Made by a program: the position numbers and the translations under genes. A stretch of DNA of 64,000 nucleotides from assembly GCA_015061575.1 (NCBI GenBank), contig SUWF01000016.1:1-64000 (forward strand), in the 5' to 3' direction. Positions 36,241 through 46,500 of the stretch are shown here, piece by piece. This stretch comes from Lentisphaerota bacterium (lineage in GTDB: Bacteria > Verrucomicrobiota > Lentisphaeria > Victivallales > Victivallaceae). The notes under the pieces were generated by a model that did not search any database, was not told the origin of the DNA, and saw nothing but the letters and a program-made list of their open reading frames with translations. Position 1 is the stretch's first letter; every line of letters starts with the position of its first letter.

Positions 36241-37629
36241 TTACGGTTCGCGGGCGGTTTCATCCAGTGCTTTGATCAACGGATAGATCAAATACTCGAT
36301 GATCCGGCGGCGTCCGGCTTTGATTTCTGCCGTGGCTTCCATACCGGGGATCAGCCGGAACTTTTCCGGCTGATTGCGCAGCTGACCGCTGATGGTAATA
36401 CGGGCCCGGTAGTAGGTTTGACTCTGGCCTATATCGGTGGGCTGTCCCTGCCGGGTGATGGTATCTTCAGAAATGTTGCGCACGATACCATTAAGCGTAT
36501 CGTATTTCTGGAACGGATAAGCCGTCAGCTTGATCCGCACTTCGGAACCGACCTGCACCTTGGCGATATCCTGCGGACGGATCTCGGCTTCCAGTTCCGC
36601 TTTGCCGTCCAGCGGGATCAACGTGATCAACGCTTCGGCTTCCCGCACGGCCGAACCGGCGGAAAAGGCGGCGATTTCGTGAACTACTGCTTCGCAGGGG
36701 GCACGCAAATAGAGCGAATCCACCCGCAGCTGGTTCTTTTCGTACTGCCGCTGATTGGCAGAGAGTTCGCGCTCGGTTTCCACCAGCTGTTCAGAGATGC
36801 TGTTGCGCCATTCTTCGATAAACGAATTGCGGGAGGAGAGGGTGCTGCCGCGCTGATGCTGCAATTCCAGCAGGGCGTTTTCCAGCTCATCGATGGTGGC
36901 TTCCATCTGCATACGCGAGAGTTTCAGCTCCACATATTCTTTGAGGGTCGTTACCTTCTGCTTATACATGGCATCAAAGGTATCTTCCAGAGCTTTGATC
37001 TCTTTCAGACGGGCTTTGTGGTTCTGCATGGAGTCTTCCCGGGTTTTGCGGGAAGCATCGATCTGTTTGAGCGTTTCGTCAAAATAGCTCAAACGTTCCC
37101 GGAAATAATCCTGCCGCTGTTTGAAGATCGCTTCCTGCAGCTGCGGAAAACGGGCTTTGCTGGCGGCCTGATAGGCTTTGTTGTTGAATTCGGCCTGCAA
37201 ACGGGAGAATTTGGCGGAAAGACTTTCCACTTCCAGCTGCAGACGTTCAGCTTCGGCAATATTGATCGTAGGGTCAAAGGTGATCAAAATCTGATTGGGT
37301 TTGACCACATCGCCGATCTTGACGTTGATTTCTTTGATCACGGTCAATTCCAGCGGCTTCATGACGATGGTCTGCTTGTCGCTGACGACTTTGCCGTTGC
37401 CGGTCACGATCACATCCACCTTGCCCAGCGTGGCCCAGGTTATGGCGCCGGCCAGAAAGATAAATGCAAATACTACACTGTAACGCGCCCACAGCGGCAG
37501 CCGGGAGTTGGCGATTTCCAGTGCATCGGGCTGGTACTCGATGGCTTTATCCGGAATTTCGCTGGCATTCCAGTTCATGAATTTCTGGAACTTTCTCCAG
37601 GGCGCAGTAATAATCGAAAAGATTTTCAT
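36241..37629 (-). CDS. Type I secretion periplasmic adaptor (HlyD/PrtE family)
   Basis: 462 residues, CAGGAGC upstream. A cytoplasmic N-terminus (about 55 residues), one membrane helix (YSVVFAFIFLAGAITWATLG), a lipoyl half (VIKEINVKIGDVVKPNQILITFD), a long coiled coil (about 130-300), the second lipoyl half (LRAPCEAVVHEIAAFSAGSAV) and a C-terminal barrel. The near-terminal GMEATAEIKAGRRRIIEYLIYPLIKALDE is the HlyD-type tail. It spans the periplasm between ABC transporter and an outer-membrane channel. 23 bp after the transporter gene. Confidence 0.92.
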   Translation of the reverse strand: MKIFSIITAPWRKFQKFMNWNASEIPDKAIEYQPDALEIANSRLPLWARYSVVFAFIFLAGAITWATLGKVDVIVTGNGKVVSDKQTIVMKPLELTVIKEINVKIGDVVKPNQILITFDPTINIAEAERLQLEVESLSAKFSRLQAEFNNKAYQAASKARFPQLQEAIFKQRQDYFRERLSYFDETLKQIDASRKTREDSMQNHKARLKEIKALEDTFDAMYKQKVTTLKEYVELKLSRMQMEATIDELENALLELQHQRGSTLSSRNSFIEEWRNSISEQLVETERELSANQRQYEKNQLRVDSLYLRAPCEAVVHEIAAFSAGSAVREAEALITLIPLDGKAELEAEIRPQDIAKVQVGSEVRIKLTAYPFQKYDTLNGIVRNISEDTITRQGQPTDIGQSQTYYRARITISGQLRNQPEKFRLIPGMEATAEIKAGRRRIIEYLIYPLIKALDETAREP

Positions 37630-37652
37630 ATTATTTTAGCTCCTGTTTTTGA

Positions 37653-40202
37653 TCACTTTTCAATACGCATTTGCTGATGCCAGAATTCGCGGTAGGTTCC
37701 GGGCTGGTTCAGCAGTTCCTGATGAGTACCCTTGGCGGAGATCTGACCGTTGTCGATCACCACGATCTGGTCGGCGCCGGAAACAATACTCAAGCGGTGC
37801 GAAATGATCAGCACGGTGCGCCCGCGGGCGATGGACTTGAGGTTGTTCTGGATAACCAGTTCGCTTTCCGGGTCCAGTGCGCTGGTCGCTTCGTCGAAGA
37901 TCAGCACCGGCGGGTTGTTCAAAAGTGCCCGGGCGATGGCCAGACGCTGCTTCTGACCGCCGGAGAGGTTGGAAGCGTTTTCTTCGAGCATGGTATCGTA
38001 ACCGCGGGGGAGCTTCTGGATAAACTCATCGGCTCCGGCAAGTTTAGCTGCGTAGATGATTTCCTCAATGGAGGCGTTGCGCTTGGTCAAACTGATATTT
38101 TCCCGGACAGTACCGGAGAAGAAGTAGTTTTCCTGCAGCACCACCCCGATCGAACTGCGCAGGTGAGATTTGTCGATTTCCCGCAAATCGATGCCGTCGA
38201 TCTTGATCAAACCCTGCACCACCGGGTACAATCCCTGCAGCAGCTTGGTGATGGTCGTTTTACCCGAACCGGAGCGGCCGACGATCCCCAGCGTGGTACC
38301 CGGCTGGACCGAAAGGCTCAAGCCTTTGATCACCGCCGGCAGATCCTGCCGGTACTGGAAGGTGATATTTTCAAAGTCGATCGCACCCCGCAGCGGATTG
38401 CGCACACCGCCGCCCTGCGGTTCCACCGGGGTGTTCATAACCACACCCAACATCTTTACCGACAAGGCGATCTGTTGATATTCGTGGATCAGACCCACCA
38501 ATTTGACCAGCGGCCCGGTCACCCGGTTGGCCAGCATCTGGAAAGCGATCAACGCCCCGACGGAAATGTGGTGTTCAAAGACCAGCAGCGCTCCCAGCCA
38601 GATGACCGAAATGGTCATCATCATTTCCAGCACCTGACTGATGCTTTTGGCGGACATGGAGATCTTGCCGACCCGGAAGTAGGATTTTACGGCATAGGCA
38701 GTGGAGTCGTCCCAATATTTTTCCTGCACCGGCTCCAGCGCCAGCGATTTGACCGTGCGCACACCGTGGATAGCTTCCACGAGCATACTCTGGCGTTTAC
38801 CTTCAGCCTGATAAAGTTCATTCAATCTCCGCTGGAACGGCTTGATCAAACAGGCGATCACCAACGCCATCAAGGCCGAATAGCCCAGCACCACCAGCGT
38901 TAATTCCACTGTATAAAGCAGCAGAACCGGTATGAAGATGCACAAGCTGCAGAGGTCAAGGATGGTGAAGAACAAATTCCCGGAGAGGAAGCCCCGGATC
39001 TTTTCGGTCTGCTGCATGTGCTTGAGCAGCACCCCGGAAGGGACCCGTTCAAAGAAATCCACCGGCAGCCGCATCAGATGGCGGAAGGTCTTGGTGGCGG
39101 TGGCCACGTCGATCTTGTTGGTGGCAAAGAGCAGGAAGTAACTGCGCAGGAAATCCAGAAATCCGTTGAAGATCACTGCGGCGATGATCCCGATACCCAA
39201 TACGTTCAATGTATTATAGGATTTATTGATCAAAACCTTATCGACTACGATCTGGAAAAAGAGCGGTACGATCAGCGACAGCACCGTGATCATGGCCACG
39301 GTCAGCGCAATCTGGGCAAAAATACCCCGCAGCTTGAAAAATTCCGGCAGGAACCACGCCAGCGAAAACGGCCGGTCTTCGTCGGAAAGTTTGTAACGGC
39401 GTTTAAGCAGCATGACTTCGTTGGTGAGTTCCGCTTCCACATCGTCTTTGCTCATGAATGTGAAGCGGGATTCGGCGCTGGTCTTTTCGGGGTCGAGCAC
39501 CACCAGATCGGTGGTTTCGTCCTGATTGGGCCGGATGCCGCAAATCACTACATATTTGCCATTTTGTTTTTTGCCCATGGCCGGATACGCCTGACCGAGC
39601 GAGATGAGTTTATCGAACTTCATTTTGACCATGCGGGTCTTGAGTTCGTAGCTGTCGGCAATGCTGCGGAGCAGCGCCAGACGGGGTTCTTCCGTATCGA
39701 TGGCAAAGTCGTGCATGACCCGTCTTAAATCCATTGATATATTATGGTGACGGGCGATGGCGCACAAGCAGAAGAGCGCGCTTTGTTCCTGGGCGTCGAT
39801 TTCCTGCAGATTCCGGAAGATCACCACGGCATCACCGGCCCGCTCCAGGAGTTGTTCTTTTTTGACCAGCAATGTTTTATCGGTGGTCGGGTCAAAGATG
39901 GCAACGGCATTTTCGCGGATTATCTGCTGGCTGCGCAGGATCAATATCCAGCTGTTGTTGTTGAGCCGCAGCAGAGCAGGGCCGTTGTAGGTTTTGGCGA
40001 TCTCGACTATATCGGAATGTTTTTCCGGGCGCAGATCGTGATTGTTGGCCAGTTCGATGATCACTTCCTGTTCATCATTGCCGCAGCGTTCACGCAGCTC
40101 GTTGGTCAGGAGGGCATCAAAGTTGATGTTGCGCCGGAACTGGCCGAACAGCCGCCGCAGACACTCAATGCCGCTTGGATTTTTAAGTTGGATTTCAGAC
40201 AT
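37653..40202 (-). CDS. Type I secretion ABC transporter with two degenerate C39-like domains
   Basis: 849 residues, about 130 longer than HlyB. Residues about 135-285 match the HlyB C39-like domain (SALFCLCAIARHHNISMDLRRVM, LELKTRMVKM-like region, NGKYVVICGI) but the peptidase catalytic triad is not apparent. Residues about 10-128 look like a second copy (GIECLRRLFGQFRRNINF, ALLRLNNNSWILIL). Then come about six membrane helices (300-560) and an ATPase with GIVGRSGSGKTT, LSGGQKQRLAIARA and VLIFDEATSALD. Such domains bind unfolded substrates rather than cleave leaders. Divergent from the giant protein, its likely cargo. Confidence 0.9.
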   Translation of the reverse strand: MSEIQLKNPSGIECLRRLFGQFRRNINFDALLTNELRERCGNDEQEVIIELANNHDLRPEKHSDIVEIAKTYNGPALLRLNNNSWILILRSQQIIRENAVAIFDPTTDKTLLVKKEQLLERAGDAVVIFRNLQEIDAQEQSALFCLCAIARHHNISMDLRRVMHDFAIDTEEPRLALLRSIADSYELKTRMVKMKFDKLISLGQAYPAMGKKQNGKYVVICGIRPNQDETTDLVVLDPEKTSAESRFTFMSKDDVEAELTNEVMLLKRRYKLSDEDRPFSLAWFLPEFFKLRGIFAQIALTVAMITVLSLIVPLFFQIVVDKVLINKSYNTLNVLGIGIIAAVIFNGFLDFLRSYFLLFATNKIDVATATKTFRHLMRLPVDFFERVPSGVLLKHMQQTEKIRGFLSGNLFFTILDLCSLCIFIPVLLLYTVELTLVVLGYSALMALVIACLIKPFQRRLNELYQAEGKRQSMLVEAIHGVRTVKSLALEPVQEKYWDDSTAYAVKSYFRVGKISMSAKSISQVLEMMMTISVIWLGALLVFEHHISVGALIAFQMLANRVTGPLVKLVGLIHEYQQIALSVKMLGVVMNTPVEPQGGGVRNPLRGAIDFENITFQYRQDLPAVIKGLSLSVQPGTTLGIVGRSGSGKTTITKLLQGLYPVVQGLIKIDGIDLREIDKSHLRSSIGVVLQENYFFSGTVRENISLTKRNASIEEIIYAAKLAGADEFIQKLPRGYDTMLEENASNLSGGQKQRLAIARALLNNPPVLIFDEATSALDPESELVIQNNLKSIARGRTVLIISHRLSIVSGADQIVVIDNGQISAKGTHQELLNQPGTYREFWHQQMRIEK

Positions 40203-40321
40203 TATTCTAACCCCATTTTACAGCCGGTATACCCGGTAAGTTTCAATCAAACACAAAAATCCCGCCAGAAGCCCCTGCTTCTGTGGGTTCTATTACAGCT
40301 TACGCCAATTTGATTTGTCTT

Positions 40322-40350
40322 ACAATAACACGCCTTTGTTTATTTTGCAA
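40322..40350 (-). promoter_or_regulatory. Promoter of the type I secretion operon
   Basis: Minus strand: TTGCAA, 17 bp, TATTGT, giving a leader of about 110 nt. Confidence 0.5.
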
Positions 40351-40441
40351 ATATTGTGCTTTTTTTTTTAAACAATATATTGTATTAACTGAAAAAGTGT
40401 GAAAAAAAGCAAAAAAAAGTTGATAAGTACCATTTTAAAGC

Positions 40442-40470
40442 TTGCAAAAAACATTAATATGGAGTATAGT
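40442..40470 (+). promoter_or_regulatory. Promoter of the giant secreted protein
   Basis: TTGCAA, 17 bp, TATAGT. Because it coincides with the ORF-track start (a TTG at 40442), the true start must be the downstream ATG at 40526. Confidence 0.6.
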
Positions 40471-40525
40471 GCTTGCGAATATATATGGAGAAATAAATTA
40501 TCGAAGCAGGAAAGGGCTGTTTTTT

Positions 40526-43500
40526 ATGTCGAAATACAATAAGAATCTGAAAAACAATTACTACAATAGCGGTTGGAGTTGGTTGACCAACTACGGTACC
40601 AATATTGTTTTGCTGGGGAACACATACAGCAGTGATACCGGCGGTTATGTCCGGAATGGGCAACCTTACAGCAGCGGCAGCTATCACCCTGATAATTCCA
40701 CTGATTACGCTGTAACGATGTCCAGCGGTCAAATGCTGACCATCGGCGGTAACTACAGCAGCCCCAATATTCAATGGGTGGGCAGCTGGGTGCAAGGCCC
40801 GGCCAGTGCAGTGATCTGGAGCGGTGATGGTTTGCTGAATTTTACGGCGCATACCGGCGGGGATATTCTGGGTACTGCTGAAGCGGATGCCAATTCGCAG
40901 GTCAGTGATGTGGGTATCCGGATCAACGTCAAAAACAGTATGCCCAATGCTTACGACTTTAATGGTACGAATAAAGCTACTCCGGCGCAGAATATCAGCG
41001 CCTATGGCTTTAATGCCAGCGGTACTTTGCGGCTGGTAACTGATATGGCGGCCTCAATCAATGCGGAAAGCGGAACCAATTCGGCTAACGCCATGCGTGG
41101 ATACTACACAGTTTCCGGCACAACGACAACTCTGCATAATCTTTCCAGTAATAATGTGGTGGAAAGTTCTGCACTCAAGGCGGCCAGTATTGTTTTTGAT
41201 AACCATTTTACCGGCAATATTACTGTAAAAAGTGAACTGGATGCCATGGGATATGGCAGTCCGGATGCCAGCAGTAATACCGTGACGGCAGCCGGGGTGA
41301 ATGCTTCCGGAAATATCAGTTTGGAAAATGGTTACTGGGCCGGCTCGATCGATGCCCGCAGCGAAGGAAACCTTATTTATGGTGACTTCAACTTTGTGCT
41401 TGACTCTTCTAACGGACGGGAAAACAGCGCAACGGTCAACGGTAACAAAATCAGTGCGTTGGGGATCACCGGTGATACTGTTACGATCAAGGATTTTAAC
41501 GGTGAGATTTTCACGTCTGCCCGGGATAATCACTTTGTAGCAGCGGCTGTTAGCAAGGAAAATCAGACTTGCAGTGTTACCAGCAATGTAATTACTTCAG
41601 TAGGTATCAAGGCTGCCACTTTGAATGTTACCGGGGATTTCAGCGGCAGCATCCAAGCTGAAAACAGCAATATATCTCAAAGCTATACCGGCGGTAAGCT
41701 GACTGCGTCCGGCAATGCCGCAACTGCTTATGGTATTGAGGCAACCACCATCAGTGTCAACGGCAGTTTGCGTGGCGATATCGAAGTGGTTACTAATAAC
41801 ATAAGATTGCTGGCCAGCGACAGCAATACTGTTACTATTGACGCTGCAGGTATCAAAGCCACTACGATTACGGTCGATGGTTATATTGCAAGCGATATAT
41901 CCATGAGCTGTATCGGTTATATCGATGGTATTTCAGCAGGCAATATCACCGCTCAGGCTTTTACCGGACGCATTGATATTGAAAAGAGTACCGGTACTTC
42001 GGATGGTATCTATGTTACAAGTGGTATTACTAATACCAATGACGGCGTTTTTGATATGGCCGGTTACATTTCTGTTTCCAACGGCGGTATCTGGGGCTTC
42101 AGCAAGGCAGTGAATCTGCGGGTTTCCGGCGAAATTTATGCCAATAAGTTTGCGGTCGTTGCCGGTGATATTATCGGCAACTCAATCAGATTTACCGGGC
42201 AGAATGACTTTATGGAAGTTGCCGCCGGGGCGGTGATCGTAGGCGATATCGACTTGACGGATATGGAAAATACCATGTATGTGGACAGCAATGCCCGCAT
42301 TGAAGGTATTGTCAGTTCCTCCGGCGGTAAGCTCAATTTGACCTTTATGCTTAATGATAAAGCTATGGATGGGGTTACTGCCGCCAACAATAATTCTGCT
42401 ATTGAAGCATCTGACGCCACTGGTTCGGCGCTTTCCAGTACTACATCCATTACCATCAATTTGAACGATGTGGTGTTGGATAACAACCAGCCCAAGACCT
42501 ACTATCTGGTCAACGACAACAGTTCGGACTGGACCAACCGGCAGATCGCCTTTGTTTATCAGAATCAGCTGGTTTACGCCAAGGTCGGCGATACGGTAAC
42601 GGGCGAAAACGGTTCGTTTGTTGTCCGCAGCGAATATACTCACGACAAAGGTTTCTTTGTGGTGGTCGAATCCATTGTGGAAAATACGGATTGCGTAGTG
42701 CCCGGCAATTTGGCGCACGAAGTTTCCGCTGCCGATAACTCCATGACCATCAGCTGGTCTGCTGTGGAAGTGACGGATCCGGAATTTACCCCGGTCAAGT
42801 ATGAGTTGGAATACCGGATCGTTGATACCAACGGTACCGTGGGCAAGAGTATTACGGTAATGCTCGATGCCGACAAGACCAGCTTTGAACTGACCGATAT
42901 TCTGGATGGGCAGAAAGTGGAATACCGGGTGCGTACCCATTACAACGAATACCGCAGCTTCAGCGATTGGTCCAATATGCAGAATGCGGTCATGGGGTCG
43001 TATGATACTCCGGTAGCCAGCGATAAAGCCAAGTTGGAATACGCCAACCCGGAAAATGCGGCCACGACTTCCAGTTCGGTGATCGAACTCTCCTGGAGCG
43101 GTTTTGAAACTCCCGATGGGCTGGATCATTACGAAATCCGCTACTATGTTCAGGATAAACCCTTCGCCAGTGAAGCCGAACTGCAGGCCAAATGGGATTC
43201 GCTGCAGTATGGCAAAGGCGAACGCTACTATCATAAATACACCACTGCCAGAGAGATCATCGTTTCCGGTCTGAATGACAGCGATTACGTCTATTGGCAG
43301 GTGCGGGCGATCGATGTCAACGGCAACGCTACCGACTGGGTGGGCGGCGATGTGTTCCAGGTGACTTTGGGCGACATCAAAGACCCGGTCATGACTGCGT
43401 TCAACGTCAACAGAACCTGGGATACGACCAAAAATCCGGATGAAGCCGGATTTATTGTGGTCAATGCCGACTGGAGTGCGTATGACCCCGCCGGCGGTTC

Positions 43501-46500
43501 CGGGGTGCGTTTCTACTATGTAAGCTACCGGATGCAGCTGGTTGATGAAAATGGTCAGCCTCAGGTCGACGCCGAAGGCAACGCCGTTTATGGCGAATGG
43601 AGTACCGAAAAGAAGTATTCCGCCGATACCACCAGCGATGTATACAAACTGGTCAATGGCAACTATCAGTGGAAGATTTACAGCACCGACCACTCCGGCC
43701 GGACAAGTGAAGTTATGTACGCTCAAACTGATACCGACTGGGTTGCCCCCAGTGTGGAATCCGCTTACAGCGTCAAGTACGATGTCAAACTCAAGCCCGA
43801 AGAAGCCGGTTTTATGACCGCTACTGTTTCCTGGAGCGGCAGCGATAATGAAAATGGCGTGGGTATTGAGTATTATCAGGTTCGCTATCGCAAAAAAGAA
43901 CTCAACAGCGAGGGCGAATACGAGTATGGCGAATGGGTCGCCACTCAGTTTGATAACACTGTGTTGAAGCATGATTTTGCGCTACCCAACGGCGAATACG
44001 ATTGGGAAATCGTCGCTATCGACTTTGCCGGCAACACCAGCACTACGCATGTAATGGAAGTCGAAGGCGACGTCACCGGTCCGACTTTCAATAACACCGG
44101 TTACAGCTTCACGCTGTTGTGGGATGATGTGGATCTGCAGCTGGTGGTCAACGGCAGCTGGCACGATGCGTTCGATACTCAAACCGGTCTGGCCGGATAC
44201 CGCCTCTCTTACCGTAATCTGGAGTGGGACGGCGATCAGTGGGTGGTGCTCAACTTTGATGTCAATACCACGCAAACCACGCTCCGGATCGACAACGGCG
44301 AATATGATTGGAAACTCGAAGCCGTTGACTTTGCCGGTAACGTTACTGCGCTGGATAAGCACAGCAACTGGGTCGGCGACGTGGAAGGCCCGGTATTCAC
44401 CAATCCCGATTACCTCTTCAGCAACGTCCGCACCGATGCCAACGGCAAAAAGGTCGTGGACTTTGAATGGAGTGTGGCAAATGATCCGCGCACGCAGATC
44501 TGCACCGGATTTTCGCACTACGAACTGGTTATCTACGAAGATCTTAATAAAGACGGCGAGTTCAACGCCGATGTGGATAAACTGGTGCTGCGCCAGAAAG
44601 TTTCCGGCAAGTATCACACTTCGGTGACGGTTGACAGTATCGATTTCAACAAGAACTTCAACTACTCCTGGTGTGTGGAAGCCTACGATATCGGCGGCAA
44701 CAAATCCACTTGCAGCAACAGCAATTTCACTATCGACTTTACGGCGCCGGTCGGCAGCTTTGAAGACGATACCAACTACAATATTTCGGTGGTGTGGGAT
44801 ACCCGCCTGGAACTGAACGAAGATACCAATCAGTACGAACAGGTCGATTTCATCAGCGATATTACGCTGCGTTTGGACTTTGATGCGGCGCACGAAGATG
44901 ATCTCAGCGGTGTGCGTTATCAGATCCAAATTTGCGAAAATGATTCTTTCAGCGGCAAGACTCTGAAAAATTACTACACATCCACCGATGCAACTGAGCT
45001 GATCTTTGATGCCGGTAACGGATCAAATAACGGTCACGAAAATATGGGCGATCTGCGCGGTTATGAACACATCTACTGGCGGGTGCGGGCCATCGACGGC
45101 AGCGGCAACGCTTCGGATGTCTGGTTCCTGGGCAATGACGGCAACCCGATCAAGCTGCGGGACTACAACCGTTTGGACGAAGATCTTTCGCCCAGCCGTC
45201 TCTACGATAACACGGCTCCGAGCTTTAATATGAACAGCGAAGTGCTTTTCCAGTGGGATATGGAAGGCGGACTGTATGTGTCGTGGGATGGAGCGCATGA
45301 TGCGTTCGGTATTGATCACTATGTGCTGAAGCTGACCCGGGAAACGGCTTATCCGAGCGATCTGCCGCTGATCGAGTGGGAAACGATGGATCCGTCTTAC
45401 AGCAATATTGCCAAGCTGGTGAAGTCTTCGCCCAAAACCTACACCATCACCACCGACAGCGGTGATAACTGGTTTGCCGTACAGAACCTGCCGGATGGCG
45501 TTTACAAGCTTACAACACGGGCCTATGACGCTGCCGGTAATGTCAGCGAAGCTGTCAATCTGGAAAAATCCATCACCATCGATACGCACGGCCCGACGCT
45601 GGATACGGCTTCGGTCAAGAGCGAGGTGGCGGCCAATGATGTGCTGTTCACATGGGATGCCGCTCTGGATTTGGTTGGCGTATCCCGCTATGAACTGACT
45701 TACAAGAAGTTGAATGATCAGACGCTGGCTTACGAAAAAGTTCAGACCATCGTTATCGATGGCAAGGAAACCGAGTTCTGGCTGCGCAATCTGGAAGCCG
45801 GTGAATACAGCTTTACACTGCAGGCGTTTGATACGATTTCGCAGAGCAGCAATATGTTCGGGGTTTCCTCCAACGGTTCGGATGTCACTGCTTCGAGCTT
45901 GTTTACCATCATTGGCAGCGATGCGGGCAACAACTTTGCCAGTGCCGTAGCTATGGTTAACAACAAGGTCTACAGCGATGCGGTAAGCTATACTGATACG
46001 GCGGATTGCTATTCGCTGGTCATGGCGGGCGCCGGAGCGGCGGTCTTTACTGTAAGCGATGTCAAAACGCTGGGCAAGTCCAGCGGCGGCGTCAAGCTGA
46101 CGTTCTACAACAGCAGTTATAAAAAGCTCAAGACGGTAACGCTGAGCAAAGGTACCAAGAGCTACAGCTATAACTATGCTGCCGGCAAGTACTTTGTGGT
46201 GGTTTCTCCGGCCAAAGGCAACAGCAGTGTAACTTATTCGATTTCGGTCGATACCAGCGAATATCCGGCGGCTACGCTCAAGGATGATGCTGCGTACTTC
46301 AAGGCCAATACGCTGGTCAAGACCCCGATGGTCAATAACGCTGCCAATACCGGCGCAACGCTCAGTTTGTCCGGCTGGGTCGGTTTTGGTGATGGCGAAG
46401 ATTACTATGCGGTTACTGCCGACCGTTCGAGCAGCAGCTCAATCAAGATCACCGGTATTACCAGCAAGACCAAAGTCACGCTGTATGATGCCAATAAGAA

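Larger units (their letters stand above)
40203..40525. other. Divergent control region of secretion system and giant protein
   Basis: No ORF. It holds one promoter facing each way, long A/T runs between them, and a small AGAAG/CTTCT hairpin near 40267-40282 in the transporter leader. Confidence 0.55.

Noticed and set aside
36190-37677. 495-residue plus-strand ORF over the HlyD-type adaptor
   Set aside because: Shadow frame; the minus strand has a clear adaptor with ribosome site and terminator.
42182-43972. 596-residue minus-strand ORF inside the giant gene
   Set aside because: Shadow of the Ig-repeat region; the periodic composition mirrors the repeats on the coding strand.
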